DNA from: Cheilinus undulatus
Lineage: Eukaryota; Chordata; Actinopteri; Labriformes; Labridae
DNA length: 64,000 bases
Direction: 5' to 3'
NCBI RefSeq assembly: GCF_018320785.1
Contig: NC_054884.1
Coordinates: 22,321,667-22,385,666 of the forward strand
The position numbers and the translations under genes are program-made. Positions 12,742-64,000 of the stretch are shown here, in pieces. Under the pieces are notes generated by a model that was not told the origin of the DNA, did not search any database, and saw only the letters and a list, made by a program, of their open reading frames with translations. Each line of letters opens with the position of its first letter. The first letter of the stretch is position 1.

Positions 12742-12779
12742 ATGTCCACCATTATGACAAGTTAGACTTATGTCCACCA

Positions 12780-13349
12780 GGAGGCAGTACTGTACACTAA
12801 TGATGACCAATGCCAGCCTGCCATAAACCTGATTTAAGTTCACGCGTAATTTACACACGGTTAATACCCTGGTTTGGCTTTAATATGAGATGTATACATA
12901 TACATCAAATTATTTCCATCCCTGTTTACGCATTTTGTGACGTGCTTTTATCCAAAACAGAATATTTTTTAATACTAACGTGCTTTCTAAGCTAAAAACA
13001 TTTTTACTACGATAGGCTATTCATATATTGCAAAGTTTCCCGCCAAAGACGATAGACAGACACTTTCAGTCAGACACCAGAGTGCGTACCAACATGCCAG
13101 CTGTAGCTGTGCCTCATATTTGATGCTGCTCTCAGACCTGCCCTCTTACTAAATGCTCTCTTCTTCCCGCCCTCCTCATGTAAAAGCTTAGTATGATAAT
13201 GAGGGCTGCGGTTGTGGAGTGAGGGGTGGTTGTAAGACATTTGACTCTATTTGGAGTTTTGCAGAAGTTTTTTCTGGTTCTTTCCTACTTGTAGCTACAT
13301 CAGCAGAGCTGGTCGGCGGGCTCCGTGCTCACAGAGAGCCTGCACCAGG
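12780..13349 (+). promoter_or_regulatory. itgb3 upstream region and 5' UTR
   Basis: This region lies immediately upstream of the itgb3 start codon. I cannot place the transcription start. There is no clear TATA box close to the ATG. The last 150 bp are G-rich and lead without an evident splice site to the ATG context ACCAGGATGG. Confidence 0.35.
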
Positions 13350-41960
<28,611 letters not shown>

Positions 41961-42620
41961 TGCTGCTGAACAAGGAAGAAGGATAATGAATGAAATTAAA
42001 GACTCTTACTGTGCTTTGTGGGAAGGCATCTAATCATGTGCAGGCCTCTACTGTCACACGACAATAATGAGTAATTATTTGTGTTTGTAAATATGTAGAA
42101 ATGATTTTGAGGGCACACTTTTCAGGGATTTGTCATAAAAACCCCAAAATACTACACTGATAAGATGTTTTGATTTTATGTCATTGACCTCTCCTACCAA
42201 AAGTATCTTTTCATATTTGAAGTTTTTGTACTATTTGCTTAGATGTTACACCCCTCTCCTCCTAGTCTGTAAACATTGTCATCTCAGCTATGTCTCTTTT
42301 CAATTGTTTATATCATGAAAATCCATAGATCTCACCATGGAAAGTCTTTGCTTCCCCCTGGGGGGAGAAGGAAGATAAATGCTAATGAATTTACAAACAA
42401 ATTAGGTTATCTTAAGCATAAAAAACTTGATTTCTTGTTGATACTTCATTTTTTCTGATTGGTAATTTCTATTAGAATCACAACAGAAGACCTATGTTTA
42501 ATCAGACAAATTTCAGCCTGGAGATACAATATGTTTTGAAGTAAAATTTTTAATTTACTAAAAAACTATTACAGTTTGTGTGTAAATGGACTAGATAGGC
42601 AGCTTTTTCAGTAATGCATA
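41961..42620 (+). other. itgb3 3' UTR (end uncertain)
   Basis: This is A/T-rich noncoding sequence after the stop codon. ATTAAA at 41995-42000 is the first possible poly(A) signal, very close to the stop codon, so a later site is equally possible. Confidence 0.35.
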
Positions 42621-43250
42621 TTTAAAAGTATTGCATCTCAAAACATTAAAAACAATCAGTATTGCTCTCATTTGTTTTGGATGGTCAAAATTTATTGAAC
42701 AATTTGAGTTTCAGTATCCCAAAGCTCAATTTCTACTAACAGTCACAGCAACACCAACAATCAGTGTGCAAAGGATTGCTCACAAACAACATGAAGAGCT
42801 AGAATTATTCTTGCTAAGTGGTTGTACGGCAACAAGGTTTTAAGGTACAGTTCCAGTAAGTCAGCCTCCCAAATTTCAGTATGCTGTGGCTCAGAAGGAA
42901 ACCTTAAAATTCTCTGGGTCCCACCAAACCCCCATACATCCATAACATGAAGATCAATAATTTCAGCTGACTTGTGCTAACTGAAATAACTTAAAAAACA
43001 ACTTGAAAAATACCTCTTGTAATTCTCCATTCATTCAGACCAGTATCCAGGGTATTTTGTCTACAGCGCTCTGCCTCCATCTCCTGGATTTAAAGTGCAA
43101 GCTCACTTTTTTGTTAGGGAAAAATTAAGTTGTTTGATAATAAGGAAAACACTTATGCTCTAGACTAATTTGTGTTTTTTTATCTTCCACATTCTACATT
43201 TGTGTTCTCTGTGTATCTTGACTGGTATAGAGATGTAAAAATTGCCATGT
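42620..43250. other. Intergenic, no gene recognised
   Basis: Short open frames without recognisable features lie between the itgb3 3' region and the hAT-like element at 43253. Confidence 0.35.
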
Positions 43251-43252
43251 AG

Positions 43253-43798
43253 CAGCGTCAATTTTGGCAGCTATTTTTAATTTTAGTCTTAGTTGTAGTC
43301 TTTAAATGAAATGCGTTTTAGTTTTAGTCACGTTTTAGTCATTTCTACCTTTTTAGTTTTAGTCTAGTTTTAGTTGATGAAAACTCAAAAACATTTTAGT
43401 CTAGTTTTAGTCCATAAAAAGTCCTTGCATTTTAGACTTTACATTTAGTCCAAGCATTTATTTTCTTGCCTACCAAATTATGGTAGTGTGTTCTCTGCAC
43501 TCTGCCAACCCTGGGGTCCCTGCTTTCTACAGCTGAGAGGCAGAATAGCTACAGCTGCATTGTATTTTGACAGATTTACCCACAGTGGAGAAATACCACA
43601 AATTTTGAATGCCTGACAAAAACTATGTTACATTTTACTCTAGTTTTAGTCTTCTTGATAAAAACTAAACTTACTTTTTGTCAGTTTTAGTCATCACAGA
43701 TCTATTTTTCTTAGTTTTAGTCTAGTATTTGTCATGGGGAAAAAAAGGCTACTGATGAACATTTTTAGTCATAGTTTTAGTCTACGAAATTAACACTG
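43253..43798. mobile_element. Intact hAT-like short element (546 bp)
   Basis: Flanked by perfect 8-bp target duplications CCATGTAG at 43245-43252 and 43799-43806. Ends CAGCGTCAATTTTGGCAGC and, inverted, CAGTGTTAATTTCGTAGAC. The body is rich in TTTTAGT and includes a CCTGGGGTCCCTGCTTTCTA block shared with 49507-50047 and 17937-19100. It is nonautonomous, with no transposase. Confidence 0.9.
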
Positions 43799-44069
43799 CC
43801 ATGTAGTTCAGAGGAAAAAAGATAACTTTTACCTACAGCTGCTCTTCTCATTAAGGTGTGGCTGCTGCTTCTGCATTGCAAATAACAGCTCCTGCAAATA
43901 CAGTTTGTCACACATTACAGTATGCCATCAAATGAGCTGAAACGCATTAGTAGAAAAGGACACATCTGATCAATGCATTTGATGTAAGAATAATGGGAAG
44001 AATTGCAGGATAACTCAGTACAATATGATATTTAAGGCTATTAAAGGCTCTAAAAATTCTAAAACATGT

Positions 44070-44450
44070 CCACCAGTCTTAGTTCTTTTGGTCATGTTTC
44101 TGGTGGGTTTTTGTTTTGATGTGAGACACATTTGCACCATGAATGAAGTTATCCACCGTGTTAGAGTCCCTGTCTGTGACTTCAGGTGACTCTAAAGGAT
44201 ATCTTTATAGTGTTAAATTTAACTCTGTATGAATCTGTATTTTACTTTATTGTAGAGGGAAAGATCATATTTTACTGTACAACTCCTTAGTAGCCACTCA
44301 GTACTTTAAGTAACTTTAAATTAAATACATTTTAATTTTACTTGAGTATATGTATAGACCAGTAATTTTACTTAAGTAAATTTTAACTAGTGTAAATGTA
44401 GTTTTACTTGAGTACAGGAGTCGTGTTTTTTTTTCCACCTATGCAGTTTA
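44070..44450. mobile_element. hAT-like short element fragment (ACTTGAGTA family)
   Basis: GACACATTTGCACCATGAAT then AAGTTATCCACC, TACTTTAAGTAACTTTAAAT, TTTTACTTGAGTACAGG and TTCCACCTATG match the element nested at 18318-19063. The left end is missing. Confidence 0.65.
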
Positions 44451-45500
44451 TTCTTAATATGTTCCTTCCTTTGACTTCCTTTTTCCGTTATCTGGCATTA
44501 TCCCACTGTCCCTTCTTTTTTTTCACTCCCAAGTTCTTCTTTGGCCAATACACTTCCCTTAATCTGATCTAATTAGCATCATTATTATGAAAATATCAAT
44601 CTTTGGCTCAGAAATGTTTAAAAGTGTACCACATGGGTTATGGGAGGACAGTATATGAATGCAGCAGTGCTTGATCTACCTCTTAAATAGCTGGCAACCC
44701 AATAGCCAGTAGATTATCAAGGATAAATTAAATGAACACATCCAGGTTTAATAAACAGAGGTGGTTACAGTCCTGTGTTCAAATCCACACGCTCTGTTGA
44801 GACAAAAATGTCATTGTCTTTGGATGCTGTCCAAACAGCATTTAATGAGTGCAAATATTAGCAATATAACTACTGATCAATTAGGAGGTGTTTACTTATC
44901 AAATAATCACTTTATTTTTGAATGTTACATTCTGCAAAACTCATGCTCTGATAAGTCTTATGGATTAGGTATACATTGTGCACACTGATTCTGACATTAA
45001 AAAGTACCCTTTTCCTCTCCGGAAAACATACCTGGCCCGAGGCTTTGTGTATCATTAGTCATTTTTAATAAAAAAAAAAAAAAGAAAGACTCGCTTTATT
45101 TTGAAAAATGCATAATATTATTTAACTATATAAAGGAGAGGGAAATGCAAAATCAAACAATCTGGCTGCACAAGAGGTTATTTATGATGCATCAATAACA
45201 AAGGAGCTTTTGATACACATATTAAGGGATCAAGTTCCCAAACCTGAGAGCATCGCATTTGTAAAATTAACAAAAAAAACCCAAAAGTACAGGCATCAAT
45301 TTACCTGAGACTTTTGGGCCCCTGAAGCTCTGTGATCCCAGCCATGCCTGCACTGCGTTGACTGTTTTCCGCGAGGTTCTGACCTGAGGAGCGTTCATAA
45401 TATTATCTGTTTAACAGGCGCAAAGGAAGCATCACATAAAGCTCTCCCTGGAGCCCTCTGCGGCCTTACAGCAGGGGGTAATGATCTTTTACTAACAGTC
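44450..45500. other. Intergenic, no gene recognised
   Basis: This is A/T-rich sequence with an A-run at about 45070-45083. No supported gene or repeat was recognised before the tlk2 5' region. Confidence 0.35.
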
Positions 45501-45539
45501 AAAGAATGGACACTAACGAGGCTGCTGAACTTCTCCTCC

Positions 45540-45927
45540 CAGTGTGAACCTTACATCGCTCCTCAATGACAACACAAAGAGCGAGTAAGCAGAAATGTAA
45601 CAACACTTGTTACGAGGCTTCAGAGCAGTGACAGCTCCAGGTTTGCCCGTGCGGGGGCTCCAAGACGGACGAGGAAACCCCGAGGATCAGGGCCTCCTGT
45701 CCGGATGACACCAGCAGGAGCCAGCCACAATGCCCTCCTGAGCTAGCATTAGCTAGGCTAACAAATGTCTTCCTTTGAATTCGACATAATTGTAAATGGA
45801 TAACTTTATTCAAACAACTTTAATTGAGGTGTTTGGGAGTGAGAGTTCTTAAGGAGGTGGATATTATCGGATGGACGGAAAACATCAATAACAGGACCGT
45901 GAGTAAAAACAGCGGAGTGCTCTTCAG
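45540..45927 (+). promoter_or_regulatory. tlk2: tlk2 promoter region and probable noncoding exon 1
   Basis: This is a locally G/C- and CpG-richer segment (about 45600-45720). It is followed by two strong splice donors, ACC/GTGAGT at 45899 and TTCAG/GTGAGA at 45928. The coding start sits in the next exon with only two untranslated bases before the ATG, so a noncoding first exon must exist upstream. The transcription start is not determinable by eye. Confidence 0.55.
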
Positions 45928-47481
45928 GTGAGACTTGTAGCTTAATGCAGTTAACGTTAGCTTGCTAGCTGGATAACTTAACGGTAGCTAGTTGAGGTAA
46001 CTAAAACTACCGTGTAGCTAAGCCTTTACACGGTATAAAGTAGCCTCATAACTGCTTAAAACTCTAATTTAACGTCTACTTTTGTTTCATGTAAATTTAC
46101 GGTTTCAGGGCAGCCTTTCGCGTTTAATTCTTGAATTGTTTTGATGAGCATAATAGCATTAAACAATGTTAACTTGGCAGTTAGCGTTAGCCGAGTTTAG
46201 CATCTTCATGTCAGTTAATTAAAGTATTAAACGGCTTTCTCACCAACCATCCTAAAGTCGGTTTCATTAAGAAATTATCAAATTGAAATTGCCATGGCTT
46301 GAAGTTAAAATGTATTCACATTTACTTTCCATCTGTAATCACTGTTAGATGGGAGTGTAGTGTTAAATAAACTTTATCTTTTACTTCCTCGGCAAAAATC
46401 TGTAACGTTATTGTTATGTATTTGGTTACTACTTTGTTTTTGAGTGACTGTCATCACCGAAAGACATGCTTTTCAATAAAAAAATCAATCACTAGATGAT
46501 GGATTCTTTGTCCACCATACGTGCCCAATAGGGAGAACAAGTAGCCTTTCATTTATTAGAGTTAATGCAAATATATTTAAAGAGGATGGAACCTGATAGA
46601 GATTTATTCTTGTCCACTCTGCCTTAATGTCTCTGTAACTCAGATTAATCTAATGATGACAATATCTAATTGCCTCTCAGCAGCAGTATACAATTTCTCT
46701 TCTATTGACTCTCTAAATTTGCTAAATTGAATATTCCATTTGCAAACATCATGACCAGCATCTCAGAAGGCAGGAGTTTCAGTGTTAATAGTAGTGAATA
46801 ATATGCCTCAATAAAGAGAATACATTAATCGCTCACATACTGCTTGAATCTTTCTGCTAGGGTTCGGCATTTTCAGCAGCTTTCAGTTGTTGGCACAATT
46901 GGTGGTGTCCATCTTAAATCATTTACCGTAAAGTTTTGAAATTTAGCTGTCTGTCCATGTTACCTGTCAATGATTGTCATTTCAAGAGGCAGTCGCTCGC
47001 AGATTTTATACAAACAGCTACTTTGTTATACAAATCTGGTACTGGTACAATCACAGATTTTAGTACATCATTTAGGTACCCCTGCTAATGCGATGCAACC
47101 TCCAACTCCAAATGAAAGGTACAAAAAACATTATGTGAACTTGTTCCATTTCAGCTTTCTTTTGTTCATTTTGCTGTTCTGAGAAGTGTCTGCTCTGCTC
47201 ATGTCTTTCTACGAAGAATTTTGTTTGATACTTTTACATGAAGAAGCTATTTATCACATTTTTTGCTCCTAAAAGTACAGATTCAGGGGCTGTTGGGGCA
47301 CCGGTACCATTTAAAAAGTATTGATTTTAGTACAAGCAAAAGACGAATGATACCCCACCCTAGTTATACACAATGGAACAGCTGTTTGAAACAACTTTCC
47401 AAACAAGCACGCGTACTGTGTATTCACCATCCTTGCTTGATTGTGTTAGTAACCTTTTTTATTGTTTGTCTCTTTCCAGGC

Positions 47482-60848
<13,367 letters not shown>

Positions 60849-61740
60849 AGGGAGCTTTAAAAAAAAAAATTTAAAAAGACGATGTAAAACTCCCAGTGAG
60901 GATGAAGCCACATGGAGACGTTGCACACTTGAAGAAATTTCTTTCCTCCCTCGATGACAGAGAAAAGAGCATGATGGGATAGAGAGATCCTTAAAGTGTG
61001 AATGAAGCCAATGTGAATGGCAATATGGTAATGTGGTGATGTAGTTGTAAACATGACCACCTCCATTATATAAGTGGTAAAAATGAAGGGCCAGTCTGTG
61101 GCTGTGGGCTCAGTAGAACCCAAAGAGTCGCCCGTATGCATGCACTAACAAAAACTCATTAAGGGGCTTCTTTACCTGATAAATAGTAAAAGCACCTGAA
61201 AAAAATTGCACAACTGACAGGCTGAGAAGTTCACCATGTGTGGAAGAGCTGCCTGTACTATTGAGAAACATGTAGGAGAAAAGAGCGTTTATTAAATTTT
61301 ATCGCATTCTGCTTGAGATGCATCATCTATCAAACTATTTTTCACAACTAGAGTGGTCACTTTCAACATGTCTCCCTCTATGGTTTAACTTTGGACATTT
61401 AGGAAGGGCTTGTTAAAGTAAGGAACGACTGATGACCAAAGTTCAAGGCCGGCCTTGTCGATATGAAACCATCTAATGGTTTAAAAATGACTTGAAACAG
61501 AAGAGAGCTGATTCTGCAAAGAGTGACTGGTTTTGACCTATTTTAAAGAGATTATGGGATAACTGGAAGTCAGCTGTTATTTTAATTGTTCAGTCCATAT
61601 TTTTCCATGAAATTGAATCCCTGTACTGTTTTTAACATTATAGAGGGGACTGGCTATGAGTGAGTGTGGTGGTGAGAGTTAAGACTGAACTGAAATAATA
61701 ATGAAATCATTAAAAGATATTTGATTAAACTGTGTGGTCT
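60849..61740 (+). other. tlk2: tlk2 3' UTR
   Basis: Noncoding sequence after the stop codon. ATTAAA at 61709-61714 and 61724-61729 are candidate poly(A) signals, with a T/G-rich stretch (TGTGTGGTCT) just downstream at about 61731-61740. Confidence 0.55.
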
Positions 61741-63814
61741 CATTTCATTCTAATTAAAACCATGTTTGTCAACTAAAAACCATGACTTAAATGCTCATCT
61801 TTTTCAATGAAGAAGGCTAAAACTAGCTAAAAATAGATCTTTGATGATTAAGACCGACAAATCTAAGTTTGTTTTTCTTCATTGAGACTGAAATGTTAGA
61901 GCTGGACTGCTAGAAAATACTGCTTAAAAATACATGATAATTATCCACTGATTGGGTAGAGAGCATTTATGATAAGTCTGTATTTTCTTCAGTTGTATTA
62001 AAATAATTAAACAGATCATAGTGCATTAAAATGAGTGTTTTATTAGGGCCCGAGCACCTTCCTAGCAACAGGAAGTGACACAATTGGACCATTTCTTTAA
62101 TTTCTATCACTGTGCTGAACTTATCAAGCTCTGATTTTATAAGAACAGCCTATTTTCTCCATAATGCATACATGTTTCAGTAAAGGATGTCTCAATGGCA
62201 ATGGTGAGCAATGAGCCAGGAAGTTGGCAAAACTCTGATATGCTACATATGATCTTATCCATATTTGACATGTACGATCAAGGTCTGCCCCTCTACACAG
62301 TCAAAGTTTAATTTTATGGATTTGTTGTACTGCCACCTACAGTAAGAGGCTAGTAACACCTCAAACATAAAATGTCAAATCTTTCAGTTTTAAATGATAA
62401 AATATTAGTCCTAGCTAATTCACATCTACATATTAGTGTCTTGGTTTGTCATACCGCCACCTAGTGTTGACAGCCAGTACTACATCATATAGAAAGTGCA
62501 ACATGTTCATTATTTTTGATTCAATCACAATCCTGGGAGGGACAAATGACCAAAATTTAACGAAAACTAAAAGGCATTTCAATCTAAAGACAGACTAAAT
62601 TTAAAATAACTGTAGAATTAACACTGAAGTAAAACAAAATTTCAAATAATACACTTATTGCACATTACTCTGAAACTTGTGTTCATTCATAACTATATCT
62701 ACTACCTGATGGTTAAATTCCTCAGTGAGGTGTTCAATTACTGGACAGTGAAAGTAAAGTGTTGGATCAAGGAGGGCTGAGTTGGTTTTTGTGGTAGTGT
62801 GAGTCAGATAGGGATGAACATGAGGCATAATGACCTTAACCTCCAAAATCCAACCAGTTTATCCTTGAGTCCTTGAGTGGACATTTGTGAAAAGTTTAAA
62901 TAGAAGCATTCTGGAGATAAATATTCACAATCAAAGGATGAACATGAGGCCCAGTGATCTGACCTTCAACAAATGACCTCCAAAATCCAATGAGCCCATC
63001 CTTGAGTCAGAGACATTTCTGCAAAGTCTGAAGAAAACTGAGCTATAACATTCACAAGATTGGTCCTGGCAAATGGCTGGACAACCTAAAAACATAATAC
63101 CCTGGAATTCAGCTGGCACCACCACCATCTGTGCTCAGTGGAAGACTATTGGAGCTAAATTAATACACATTTCAGATACATTAAATACTACTTTACAGCA
63201 TACGTTTTATTAATTTAATTCCAGACTTGACAGCATCTATCACATCTCAGACCAATTCTCGTGACAGTGCCGAGTCAGAATGGTCACAAAATTATCAGTT
63301 TGTCATCAAAGCATGTCTGTAACTGGCAAATAAGGTTAACTGCATTCAAGATTAATGAAATACTGACTACAGATTGTTCAATACTAAACCATGTTAATCT
63401 ATTTCAAATCCTGCCATGACCACAACATCACATCAGAGTTAAACAGCTTATTAGGACACTAACTGGGAACTTTCTCTCACTGTGGAGAGCAACACAGTGA
63501 TTTAAAAATGAGCAGTGCAACAGAAGAGACAGGAACATCATATGTGATTAAAATAAGAGCTGAGCTAGAAATTACATTCTATCTGGACAGTGGAGGTGTG
63601 GTTCAGCCTTCCAATGCTTCCATATTCTTCAATCTCTGCTTTGCAGCATAAAGTTACAACTATCTCCTCTTTGTAACATGTAAAAACAACAAACTGGACC
63701 TAAAAGCTAAGGGGTTTAGCAAAAAAGGATGTAGACAATTTATTTTCCTTTGGCAAAGTATCCAAATAAGATTCAAATAGCATCCAGTAACCACAGAGTT
63801 CTTGTCCAGCTGGT
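61740..63814. repeat. Intergenic with low-copy dispersed repeats
   Basis: GGGCCCGAGCACCTTCCTAG at 62046, GTACTGCCACCTACAGT at about 62327 and ATACCGCCACCTAGTGTTGA at about 62452 are common fish repeat fragments. Two diverged copies of one unit lie at 62810-62910 and 62935-63060, sharing GGATGAACATGAGGC, AACCTCCAAAATCCAA-like text and TCCTTGAGTC. No gene is seen here. Confidence 0.55.

Positions 63815-64000
<186 letters not shown>

Noticed and set aside
45610..45813. 67-residue minus-strand open frame at the tlk2 promoter, as a possible divergent gene
   Set aside because: No conserved content or splice support. A divergent noncoding transcript cannot be judged from sequence alone.

Overview
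The window is eukaryotic nuclear DNA from a ray-finned (teleost) fish, most likely a percomorph, although I cannot name the species. The evidence is spliced vertebrate genes with GT-AG introns, Tc1-type transposon remnants, hAT-like short elements with 8-bp target duplications, and tRNA-derived SINEs. There is no prokaryotic organisation.

Four genes are visible. (1) On the minus strand at 4939-5176 is the first coding exon of a carboxypeptidase N catalytic chain gene (cpn1-like). The rest of that gene lies beyond the left edge. (2) On the plus strand from 13350 to 41960 is a complete integrin beta-3 gene (itgb3) in 15 coding exons. The splices stay in frame and give 793 residues with all expected domains. 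(3) On the plus strand from 47482 to 60848 is a complete tousled-like kinase gene, best matched to tlk2, in 20 coding exons (about 699-703 residues), with a likely noncoding first exon ending near 45927. (4) On the minus strand at 63815-63983 is the terminal coding exon of a gene I do not recognise, which continues past the right edge.

Layout: 1-4900 is cpn1 intron and contains a degenerate tandem array with a period of about 150 bp. 5200-13000 is intergenic, with a minisatellite-cored repeat, a Tc1 remnant between direct repeats, and a perfect 22-bp-arm palindrome. 13-42 kb is itgb3, whose large introns hold most of the mobile-element debris: a second minisatellite-cored repeat, a nested pair of hAT-like elements, several Tc1 fragments, SINEs, a LINE tail and a perfect 166-bp tandem duplication. 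42-45.5 kb is intergenic with an intact hAT-like short element. 45.5-61.7 kb is tlk2, with two hAT-like elements in one intron that share a single target site. 61.7-63.8 kb is intergenic with low-copy repeats.

The genes do not form a functional unit. The cell-surface receptor subunit (itgb3), the chromatin-assembly kinase (tlk2) and the plasma carboxypeptidase (cpn1) are neighbours by synteny. I found no clearly new biological system. The strongest unusual signals are structural: the shared-site hAT pair, the nested hAT pair, the exact 166-bp duplication next to an exon, a GC-AG intron at the kinase glycine loop, and an integrin beta-3 tail that lacks the mammalian C-terminal RGT.
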